Positions 1 to 5,338 of a stretch of 5,338 bases of DNA are shown in pieces. The notes below the pieces were generated by a model that searched no databases, was not told where the DNA came from, and saw only the letters and a program-made list of their open reading frames with translations. The stretch's first letter is position 1; every line of letters begins with the position of its first letter. The DNA is taken from assembly GCA_020427865.1 (NCBI GenBank), contig JAGQNX010000105.1, positions 1-5,338 of the forward strand. The letters are read 5' to 3'. Source of the stretch: a candidate division WWE3 bacterium (lineage in GTDB: Bacteria; Patescibacteriota; WWE3; UBA101185; UBA10185). The position numbers and the translations under genes are program-made.

Positions 1-34
1 ACTCAATACTTACATGCTCCACACTTTTAATATT
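1..34 (-). other. Coding-like continuation beyond the TAA of the secreted-protein gene
   Basis: Reading leftward in the same frame past the TAA at 35-37 gives 11 open codons, N-I-K-S-V-E-H-V-S-I-E, up to the window edge. Joined to the preceding G-N-Y-L-A-Y, this resembles the segment G-N-x-L-A-(W/Y)-Y followed by an alternating polar/hydrophobic strand that I recall from transglutaminase-like surface proteins of CPR bacteria. The reading is from the sequence; the family comparison is from memory. It may be the downstream part of the same gene, separated by a nonsense change. The piece is too short to prove this, and chance openness over 11 codons is possible. Confidence 0.45.
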
Positions 35-814
35 TTAGTAGGCCAAATAATTCCCATCTCCATCAATAGTTATTTCTTTCGGTTTAGGTTTTAAAGATTT
101 AAATGTCACTTGCTGACGACCAATTAGGTCTGGAGGCAATGCAATATTTTTAGTAACTGCAAATTTTGAATTATTTTCCAGATCATAGTTTATTTTAAAG
201 TTTAGTCTCTGATAGTTTCCAAAGGAGCCATTAACTCCCACGTTGTTAATTAAATCTTTATTAAAAATGTAAGTAGTGTTTAGATCTGAGCGTTCCTCAA
301 TTAAAGGTGCTGGTGATAAATAAATTTTTTCACCAAAGCTTTTGGGTACTATCAGTTTTATATCATAGGCGCGGGTTAAATCTGAAGTAGCGATTTTTGG
401 AATGTTAATGTTCCATACCTGTCCCACATTTGCAGCAATGTCCTTAGTTTTATATGTTAGTCTAATGTCTTTCTTTTGGCCTTCTCCTATAACAAAATCT
501 TTGAATTCAGTTTTTAGCACAGTCTTGTCATTATCTAAGTTCACATCTAAAGGAATCTCCTTAGAACCCTCGAATCCCTGAATCTCATAAATTTGCATGC
601 CATTAACAGTTAAACTATATGTAGTAGCAACCGCATCCTTTTCTTTGTTTACAATCGAGACATCTTGCGTAACACTAGCCTCCCCATATTCATTTAGACT
701 GTATTCAACTACAAACTCAGTTTCAAAAGGTGATTGTTGGGCAAAAACAACTCTAGAATTTTTAACACAAAGTACAAGTACTAAGGCTAAAAGCATTTTA
801 TAAAAACGTTTCAC
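35..814 (-). CDS. Secreted protein, probable N-terminal part of a transglutaminase-like surface protein
   Basis: This 259-residue protein begins at GTG (814-812). Residues 1-25 look like a signal peptide: basic start M-K-R-F-Y-K, hydrophobic core about 7-17, and possible cleavage after V-F-A (25) before Q-Q. There is no good lipobox, because the residue before Cys16 is Leu. The mature part is rich in beta-strand patterns and has no other membrane segment, so it should be outside the cytoplasmic membrane. The C-terminal stretch L-P-P-D (about 228-231), K-P-K-P-K and D-G-D-G-N-Y-L-A-Y recalls the region just before the catalytic domain in CPR transglutaminase-like proteins. That domain (Cys/His/Asp) is not in the window. 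The TAA at 35-37 may be a nonsense change in a longer gene. A purine-rich AAAGG lies about 12 nt before the GTG. The gene diverges from uvrC. The secreted call is firm; the family name is moderate. Confidence 0.75.
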   Translation of the reverse strand: MKRFYKMLLALVLVLCVKNSRVVFAQQSPFETEFVVEYSLNEYGEASVTQDVSIVNKEKDAVATTYSLTVNGMQIYEIQGFEGSKEIPLDVNLDNDKTVLKTEFKDFVIGEGQKKDIRLTYKTKDIAANVGQVWNINIPKIATSDLTRAYDIKLIVPKSFGEKIYLSPAPLIEERSDLNTTYIFNKDLINNVGVNGSFGNYQRLNFKINYDLENNSKFAVTKNIALPPDLIGRQQVTFKSLKPKPKEITIDGDGNYLAY

Positions 815-820
815 ATAATG

Positions 821-848
821 ATTTTACCTTTAATGTTAAATACGTAAA
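821..848 (-). promoter_or_regulatory. Candidate leftward promoter for the secreted-protein gene
   Basis: On the - strand, TTTACG (848-843; 4 of 6 to TTGACA) is separated by 16 bp from TAAAAT (826-821; 5 of 6 to TATAAT). The expected transcription start falls at about 814, which is the G of the GTG start codon, so the mRNA could be leaderless. Matches of this kind are common by chance in AT-rich DNA. Another - strand TATAAT lies at 876-871, without a convincing -35, and would give a leader of about 50 nt. Confidence 0.35.
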
Positions 849-853
849 AGGCG

Positions 854-859
854 TATAAT
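854..859 (+). promoter_or_regulatory. Probable -10 box of the uvrC-led operon
   Basis: A perfect TATAAT lies in the short spacer between the divergent genes. No strong -35 sits at the usual distance (TTAATG at 830-835, 18-bp spacer, matches 3 of 6). The predicted start of transcription is about 866, leaving about 10 nt before the ATG at 876. The box overlaps the upstream in-frame ATG at 858-860, which would then be outside the transcript. The sites are read directly; promoter activity is inferred. Confidence 0.5.
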
Positions 860-875
860 GCTAAACTCTAATTAT

Positions 876-2243
876 ATGGCACAGCATAGTGAAAATCTTA
901 TAAATCAAGTAAAAGCATTACCTAATGTGCCCGGTGTGTACATATATAAAAATGCTAAAAAGCAGATAATCTATATAGGAAAAGCTAAGAATTTAAAAAA
1001 GCGAGTTGGTTCCTATTTTTTTACCAAACTTGAGCTTGGTACAAAAACATATGCTCTAGTGCAAAACATATGTTCAATGGAATACATTGAAGCGTTATCA
1101 GAGTTAGAAGCCTTGATCTTAGAGGCTTCCTTAATTAAGACACATAAACCTAAATACAATGTTGCTCAAAAAGACGACAAGTCCTATTTGTACATTGTTA
1201 TCGTGTCCGAGAAACTTACTAAAAACAATAAAATAATAACATTGCCCAAAGTGCTATTAGCACGCCAAAAAGATTTAGATGACGGTACTATAAAGCCACA
1301 GGCACTTTTTGGTCCATATCCTCATGGGGATACAGCAAAATATATGCTTAGGTATATAAGAAAGTTATTACCTTTTAGGGATTGTTCACCGAGCAAATTT
1401 TCTAAGCATCAAAAATTAAACTCACCCTGTTTGTATGGTCATATAGGATTATGCCAAGCACCCTGCTTAAATGATGTAGATGTAGACCTTTATAAAAAGG
1501 ATATAAAAAGTATTAAGCGACTTTTATCTGGAGACTCAGTGAAGCTACTAAATGATATGGAAAAATCAATGCAACAAGCTTCTAAAGAAAAGAGGTATGA
1601 AGAAGCTGCCCATTATAGAGATTTATTAAAAAAATTTGCATACCTTAGAAAATCTTTTAAGACAGCTGATTCATATGTTGAAAATCCATATTTAGTAGAA
1701 GATTTAATTACAGAGTCTCTGGAAGAACTTGTAAATAACATCCCAAACCTAAACGATTTACCCAATAGAATAGAATGCTATGACATTTCAAATATATCTG
1801 GCACAGATGCCGTTGGATCTATGGTTGTGGCTACTGGGGGCAGACTAGATAAGAGTTCATATCGAAGATTTAAAATAAACTCAAAAAATACACCTGACGA
1901 CTTTGGAATGCTACGCGAAGTATTAACACGCCGGTTAAAGCGCGAATTAACAACATCTAGCAATGTAAAAAAGTGGGGTTTTCCTGACTTACTTGTTATA
2001 GATGGGGGAAAGGGGCAAGTATCGACTGTAAAGTCCGTTTTAGACGAGCTTCATTTAGAAATACCTTTAATAGGTCTCGCAAAAAGATATGAAACAATAG
2101 TATACTTTGAACAAGAAGAACTTTGTGAACTTGTATTAAGTAAAAGAAATGCAGGACTAAAATTACTCCAAAAACTTAGAGATGAAGCGCATAGATTTGC
2201 GCAAGCTTATCATCATAAGTTAAGATTACAAAGGATTAACTAA
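876..2243 (+). CDS. uvrC: UvrC, excinuclease ABC subunit C, compact form without the C-terminal HhH domain
   Basis: UvrC makes the dual incisions around bulky lesions after recruitment by UvrB-DNA. Positions below count from the upstream ATG at 858 (461 aa); I start at the ATG at 876 (Met7, 455 aa) because the 858 ATG overlaps a TATAAT. A GIY-YIG nuclease domain comes first: G-V-Y 26-28, Y-I-G-K-A-K-N-L-K-K-R from 39, and Glu89 in E-A-L-I-L-E-A. Four cysteines, 176, 191, 199 and 203, match the Fe-S cluster pattern of UvrC. A UVR (UvrB-binding) helix pair spans about 230-263. The RNase H-like 5' nuclease follows, with Asp309 (Y-D-I-S-N), Asp347/348, Asp382 (I-D-G-G-K-G) and His445 (R-D-E-A-H). 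The protein ends 16 residues after that His, so the HhH pair is absent, and the UVR-to-nuclease link is about 115 residues shorter than in E. coli (610 aa). All catalytic motifs remain, so it is probably active. First gene of the operon; the next begins 4 nt after its stop. Confidence 0.96.
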   Translation: MAQHSENLINQVKALPNVPGVYIYKNAKKQIIYIGKAKNLKKRVGSYFFTKLELGTKTYALVQNICSMEYIEALSELEALILEASLIKTHKPKYNVAQKDDKSYLYIVIVSEKLTKNNKIITLPKVLLARQKDLDDGTIKPQALFGPYPHGDTAKYMLRYIRKLLPFRDCSPSKFSKHQKLNSPCLYGHIGLCQAPCLNDVDVDLYKKDIKSIKRLLSGDSVKLLNDMEKSMQQASKEKRYEEAAHYRDLLKKFAYLRKSFKTADSYVENPYLVEDLITESLEELVNNIPNLNDLPNRIECYDISNISGTDAVGSMVVATGGRLDKSSYRRFKINSKNTPDDFGMLREVLTRRLKRELTTSSNVKKWGFPDLLVIDGGKGQVSTVKSVLDELHLEIPLIGLAKRYETIVYFEQEELCELVLSKRNAGLKLLQKLRDEAHRFAQAYHHKLRLQRIN

Positions 2244-2247
2244 CTTT

Positions 2248-2661
2248 ATGAAACTTCTTTTAAGATCGTTTATATTTTCTATAATTGCACTCATAGTAAC
2301 TATAAGGGTCATTAATGGTTATCAGTTTGCTGGAAATTCTTTATACACTTTTTTGTATGTTTCACTAGGGCTAACACTTCTCAATTTACTGCTTTCACCT
2401 ATCTTTGATTTAATCTCGCTACCTTCCAGCGGAGTATTATTTTTAATACTTAGCGTTGCAATGACTATTATAACGCTGCATGCCCTAAATATATTTATAG
2501 CAGGCTTTGATATAGTGCCCGCAAATATATCTAAAGCTGTAATCTTTGGAGTAGACCTGCCTGCCAAAAAGTTGACATTATTCTGGTCTACTGTATATTC
2601 TGCCTTATTATATAGCCTAACTTATAATTTTTTTAGTTGGCTGTGTAAAGTTAAAAAATGA
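2248..2661 (+). CDS. YvlD / phage-holin-4-family small membrane protein
   Basis: This 137-residue protein is strongly hydrophobic, with four likely membrane helices at about 3-22, 33-56, 62-84 and 110-132. The layout, with L-P near residue 58, a long third helix and then a short G-F-D-I segment at 86-89, matches the family called Phage_holin_4_2 / DUF360 (B. subtilis YvlD) as I know it. The function of cellular members is not established; the holin name comes from phage relatives, and nothing phage-like (endolysin, structural genes) is nearby. It starts 4 nt after the uvrC stop, with AAGGA (2231-2235) about 12 nt ahead of the ATG, and ends in TGA one base before secG. Sitting among secG, mraY and ftsW, it is more likely a resident envelope protein than a lysis gene. 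The family call is fairly firm; the role is open. Confidence 0.8.
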   Translation: MKLLLRSFIFSIIALIVTIRVINGYQFAGNSLYTFLYVSLGLTLLNLLLSPIFDLISLPSSGVLFLILSVAMTIITLHALNIFIAGFDIVPANISKAVIFGVDLPAKKLTLFWSTVYSALLYSLTYNFFSWLCKVKK

Positions 2662-2662
2662 T

Positions 2663-2887
2663 ATGAAAATACATTTGTTTTTACAAATCGGACAGATAAT
2701 ACTTTCTATACTAATAACAGTCTTGGTATTGTTACAAAACAAAGATGGGGGTATTTCCTCAAATATTGGCAGTATTGCAGGTCAATATTCCTCGCGTAGA
2801 GGACTAGAAAAATTTATATTCTTTGCAACAATACTATGCGGTTTACTTTTGGTAGTAACTTCGGTTTTATTAGTTTTAAGCTTATAA
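2663..2887 (+). CDS. secG: SecG, preprotein translocase subunit
   Basis: SecG is the small, non-essential third subunit of the SecYEG channel and assists SecA-driven export across the cytoplasmic membrane. The 74-residue product has the expected two membrane helices (about 3-24 and 51-73). Between them is the signature loop: L-L-Q at 23-25, K-D-G-G at 27-30, S-S 32-33, and S-S-R-R-G-x-E-K at 43-50. Length is normal for the family. The ATG follows the upstream TGA by one base and the TAA directly abuts the next ATG, with no clear Shine-Dalgarno at either junction, so translation probably relies on coupling or leaderless-like initiation. SecG in a peptidoglycan operon fits a general cell-surface assembly unit. 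Confidence 0.93.
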   Translation: MKIHLFLQIGQIILSILITVLVLLQNKDGGISSNIGSIAGQYSSRRGLEKFIFFATILCGLLLVVTSVLLVLSL

Positions 2888-4147
2888 ATGCCTGAGATAA
2901 CAATAAAAGGTGACACTTCGTTAGTAGGAGATATTGTAGTAAAAGGGTCTAAGGAAGCACTGCTTAATATAATTGTTCAAAGTCTTTACAATACGACCCC
3001 AATTCTTCTCGAAAATGTGCAACTTTGCAGTGAGGTAAGTACCTTAATTGAAGTACTCAAAACGCTAGGTGTTCAGCTTGAACAAGTAAGTAAAAGTAGA
3101 ATACTGGTTTCTCCCATGGGATTATCTCAATTCGAGATTCCATATGCCTATGGAGCAAAATCAAAAAATGCACTGTTATTAGTTGGACCACTCTTAAAAA
3201 AATTTGGTAAGGCCATTGTACCTATTCCTTTACATGAAGACCCTAAATATTTAGATAAAATAAGAGATATGTGGCAAGCTGCTGGGATAGAGGTTGTTAG
3301 TGATTCTAGTCATTATGTACTAAGAGCAAATTTTTCAGAAAACTGCACATTACACATAGTAAATCATGATAGCTTTCTTTCATATCTAGCACTTTCCCTT
3401 ACATACAATTTCTCTAAAACTGCTATAGCAAACTTATCTAATCTACCTGAAGTAGAAATGACGCTAGAATATATGAGAGCCAATGAAATACACATAGATA
3501 ACATTTCTCAGCAAATGATTTTTACTTCGGAAAAGTTTTGCACATTATCCGAATTTACAATACCTTCCGACATAAAGGATTCTATAATTTATATAGTTGC
3601 TACGCTGTTAACAAAAGGTAATGTAACCTTAAAAAACGTTTCACGAGATAATTTATTTGGGTTTACAAGTTTATTATCTAAGATGGGTTTTAGATATGAA
3701 TTTGGAACTTCTGACATTAGAGTTTGGCGAGCAAAAAGTGAAAAAGAGCCTCTTAATCTTAATTACACCGATAAGACTTTAATTAATTATAACGCACTAC
3801 CCTATATTGTTCTTTTAGCCTTGTGCACTCAGGGAGACTCCTATATTTATATGGAAAATGCTGCGGTATGTAAGGAGCTTTCTAAAGAACTAAATAGGAT
3901 GGGGACCAAAATAAAACTGCATGTGTCTTCTGAAGATATGGATTATGTAAATATCACTTCCCCAACAAAGCTCAAAGGTATTAAGACCAGTGTAACAGAT
4001 CTAGATGTTGCTATACCACTTATTATTGCTGCAATTAGTGCAGGTACTGAAACGGAAATCAGTGTATCTGACGAACTAAATAACGATCTTTCTGAAATCT
4101 TATTAGGATTCTCCAAATTAGGAGCTATAATAGATATTAATGCTTGA
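2888..4147 (+). CDS. MurA-family (EPSP-synthase fold) protein with most catalytic residues lost
   Basis: The 419-residue product has the length and register of MurA (UDP-GlcNAc enolpyruvyl transferase, first committed step of peptidoglycan synthesis; E. coli also 419 aa) and its repeated domain pattern. Anchors are G-D-I-V-V-K-G-S-K at 14-22, G-P-L-L-K-K-F-G at 100-107, N-R-M-G at 336-339, T-D-L at 370-372 and S-K-L-G-A at 409-413. Aligned by eye with E. coli, Lys22 and Asp369 (here 371) remain, but Asn23 is Glu, Arg91 is Lys93, the Cys115 loop is replaced by P-L-H-E-D-P (114-119) with no Cys, Asp305 is Asn302, Arg331 is Cys328, Arg371 is Asp373 and Arg397 is Asn399. Known fosfomycin-resistant MurA enzymes carry Asp at 115 but keep the arginines, so that swap alone does not explain this. 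The frame is intact, so it may be a non-catalytic regulator or binding protein, or a much altered enzyme. It abuts secG and overlaps mraY by 8 nt. Fold call firm; activity doubtful. Confidence 0.85.
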   Translation: MPEITIKGDTSLVGDIVVKGSKEALLNIIVQSLYNTTPILLENVQLCSEVSTLIEVLKTLGVQLEQVSKSRILVSPMGLSQFEIPYAYGAKSKNALLLVGPLLKKFGKAIVPIPLHEDPKYLDKIRDMWQAAGIEVVSDSSHYVLRANFSENCTLHIVNHDSFLSYLALSLTYNFSKTAIANLSNLPEVEMTLEYMRANEIHIDNISQQMIFTSEKFCTLSEFTIPSDIKDSIIYIVATLLTKGNVTLKNVSRDNLFGFTSLLSKMGFRYEFGTSDIRVWRAKSEKEPLNLNYTDKTLINYNALPYIVLLALCTQGDSYIYMENAAVCKELSKELNRMGTKIKLHVSSEDMDYVNITSPTKLKGIKTSVTDLDVAIPLIIAAISAGTETEISVSDELNNDLSEILLGFSKLGAIIDINA

Positions 4148-5225
4148 ACAACTACTTTATTTAATGGTTACGGCCTTAATAACATTTTTGTTGTACCCTA
4201 TATGGATAGCTTTTGTCTACAAATACCATATGGGCGAAAAAATACGATCGGATGGTCCACAGACACACTTAGTAAAAAAAGGTACACCCACTATGGGGGG
4301 ACTTGTTTTTTTACTTACAATTTCTGGCGTTACTCTTTTGTTTAATTACTCCAGAACACAGGCACTTTTTCCAACCTTTGTAGCCGCAATATCTGGACTA
4401 TTTGGTGCCCTAGAAGATTTTACAAAGGTATATAAAAAATCTAACTTAAGTCAACTTTTTGAAAATAGCAAAATAGCAACTATCAAAAAACTCTTAGCTA
4501 ATTCTAAATTAATAAATCTATTGTGTGCACCTTGGTCTCTATTTAAAAAATTGGCCAATATTGTAGGTTCATCTAGCGAAAAAGGTCTTACTACTGCTCA
4601 CAAATTTATACTGGAGTTTGGAATAGCAGGTTTTGTAAGTTACTGGACCTATGTAAAATTAGGGTGGGATTATATTTGGCTTCCTCTAATAGGAAATGTT
4701 AATATAGGATTCTTTTATCCTATCTTTTTGTTTCTATTCTTTTTAACATTTTTAAATTTTGTAAATTTTACTGATGGAATCGATGGTCTAGTTGGGGGCT
4801 TAAGCATTATAGCTTTCATTGCTTTTTGGGCATTATCATCTACACTTTCTTACAACTCAATAGCTGTTTTCTGTGCCACAGTTGTAGGAGCTCTAATTCC
4901 ATTCCTATATTTTAATGTTAACCCCGCCAGAATATTTATGGGTGATGTAGGATCACATGCACTAGCAGCAGCTCTTGTAACTATATCTATAGTAATGCAT
5001 CGTGAGATAGCATTAATAGTAGTAGGTGGTGTGTTTTTAATCGATGGTATAACAAGTCCTTTACAGCAACTTGTATACAAGGCTACTAAAAAGAGACTCT
5101 TTAGAATGGCACCTATACACCACGGCTTTGAAGTGGCAGGCTGGCCTGAGACAAAGGTTACAATTAGATTTTGGCTAATGGGTGCTGCTCTAGCAGTTAT
5201 AGGATTATTTATTGGACTACTATAA
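4140..5225 (+). CDS. mraY: MraY, phospho-MurNAc-pentapeptide transferase
   Basis: MraY transfers phospho-MurNAc-pentapeptide from UDP to undecaprenyl phosphate on the inner face of the membrane, making lipid I. Signatures in order are R-S-D-G-P (36-40), K-K-G-T-P-T-M-G-G (46-54), the acidic pair region E-D-F-T-K (92-96), N-F-T-D-G-I-D-G-L (209-217), N-P-A-R-I-F-M-G-D-V-G-S (261-272) and P-I-H-H-G-F-E (325-331). About ten hydrophobic segments are visible. Differences from the usual motifs are Glu for the first Asp of D-D, Gly for the third His of H-H-H, and an extra loop of about 45 residues (about 101-145). The second Asp (93), the T-D-G-I-D motif and the M-G-D motif are intact, so activity is likely. 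The ATG lies inside the end of the MurA-like gene (8-nt overlap); AGGAG at 4120-4124 is 15 nt upstream, farther than ideal. The stop shares one base with the next start. Confidence 0.95.
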   Translation: MLEQLLYLMVTALITFLLYPIWIAFVYKYHMGEKIRSDGPQTHLVKKGTPTMGGLVFLLTISGVTLLFNYSRTQALFPTFVAAISGLFGALEDFTKVYKKSNLSQLFENSKIATIKKLLANSKLINLLCAPWSLFKKLANIVGSSSEKGLTTAHKFILEFGIAGFVSYWTYVKLGWDYIWLPLIGNVNIGFFYPIFLFLFFLTFLNFVNFTDGIDGLVGGLSIIAFIAFWALSSTLSYNSIAVFCATVVGALIPFLYFNVNPARIFMGDVGSHALAAALVTISIVMHREIALIVVGGVFLIDGITSPLQQLVYKATKKRLFRMAPIHHGFEVAGWPETKVTIRFWLMGAALAVIGLFIGLL

Positions 5226-5338
5226 TGCATTTAAACAAATCTGCCCAAAACTCAAAGTTGATATATATATTATTAATACTGTGTATATTTGGTAGCTTTT
5301 TTATCTATAATGCTACCTCAGTATATTCCACATTAAAC
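5225..5338 (+). CDS. ftsW: Probable FtsW (SEDS peptidoglycan glycosyltransferase), N-terminal fragment cut by window edge
   Basis: The ATG at 5225-5227 overlaps the mraY TAA by one base and opens a frame that stays open for 38 codons to the end of the window. A short basic/polar start (M-H-L-N-K-S-A-Q-N-S-K) is followed by a hydrophobic helix from about residue 12 to 28 and then Y-N-A-T-S-V-Y (28-34). This matches the first helix of FtsW/RodA/SpoVE proteins, which typically ends in Y-S-A-S-S or a close variant. Family members polymerise lipid II with a partner class B PBP. Position directly after mraY favours FtsW over RodA, but the visible piece cannot separate them. No strong ribosome binding site is seen, so coupling to mraY is likely. 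Confidence 0.8.
   Translation, partial: MHLNKSAQNSKLIYILLILCIFGSFFIYNATSVYSTLN

Noticed and set aside
597..803. + strand ORF of 68 codons opposite the secreted-protein gene
   Set aside because: It lies wholly within the signal-peptide-bearing - strand gene, has no family features, and looks like an antisense shadow.
840..856. Inverted repeat ATACG-7 nt-CGTAT just before the uvrC -10 box, as an operator
   Set aside because: A 5-bp arm in AT-rich DNA is weak and has no second copy; no regulator is encoded in the window.
2248..2661. Prophage remnant or lysis cassette signalled by the holin-like gene
   Set aside because: Neighbours on both sides are housekeeping genes with near-zero spacing, and no endolysin, integrase, attachment site or phage structural gene is visible.
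4111..4124. CTCC-6 nt-GGAG hairpin that could hide the AGGAG before mraY
   Set aside because: The stem is only 4 bp, inside coding sequence, and the AGGAG is 15 nt from the ATG, so its use is doubtful.
2659..4147. A recoded UGA codon (as in some CPR lineages)
   Set aside because: TGA acts as a sensible stop at 2659-2661 and 4145-4147, next to the start of the following gene, and no gene needs TGA as sense.
4437..4574. Frameshift or foreign insertion in mraY
   Set aside because: The frame is continuous, the composition matches the surrounding gene, and the motifs on both sides align in the same frame.
4850..5230. - strand ORF of 126 codons opposite mraY
   Set aside because: It is the antisense of conserved MraY motifs, with low-complexity composition typical of a shadow frame.
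5221..5311. TATAAT copies at 5221-5226 and 5306-5311 as internal ftsW promoters
   Set aside because: No -35 at proper distance; the first overlaps the mraY stop and ftsW start, and such hexamers are frequent by chance here.

Overview
This AT-rich, gene-dense window carries six co-oriented genes on the + strand (876 to the right edge) and one divergent gene on the - strand (814 to the left edge). The compact proteins, near-zero intergenic spacing, very short UvrC, YvlD/holin-4-type membrane protein beside SecG, and a - strand secreted protein resembling the N-terminal half of transglutaminase-like surface proteins together suggest a Patescibacteria (CPR) genome, perhaps Microgenomates or Katanobacteria/WWE3. 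That placement is inference from protein character and was not tested by any search. TAA and TGA both end genes here (TGA at 2659-2661 and 4145-4147) and Trp is encoded by TGG, so the standard bacterial code fits; the UGA=Gly code of some CPR lineages does not.

Left region (1-814, - strand): a secreted protein with a GTG start and a signal peptide. Its frame is stopped by TAA at 35-37, but the 11 codons beyond the stop still read like the same protein. I suspect an interrupted larger gene rather than a natural C-terminus.

Divergent spacer (815-875): a perfect TATAAT at 854-859 faces right, and a -35/-10-like pair faces left. The rightward -10 overlaps the most upstream ATG of uvrC, which argues for initiation at the ATG at 876.

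Right region (876-5338, + strand), an apparent operon: compact uvrC (nucleotide excision repair), a four-helix YvlD/holin-4 membrane protein, secG (Sec translocon), a MurA-fold protein that has lost most catalytic residues, mraY (lipid I synthesis) and the first 38 codons of a probable ftsW (SEDS septal peptidoglycan polymerase). Junctions are 4 nt, 1 nt, 0 nt, an 8-nt overlap and a 1-nt overlap, so the genes are probably co-transcribed and in part translationally coupled. Apart from uvrC the theme is the cell envelope: protein export, lipid-linked peptidoglycan precursor synthesis and its polymerisation.

I see no mobile element, CRISPR array, tRNA, rRNA or clear terminator, and no stretch over 300 bases without a gene. 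I do not see a wholly new system. The observations most worth following are the MurA-like protein without its active site, the in-frame stop in the secreted protein, the doubly shortened UvrC, and the MraY with an extra loop and altered signature residues.
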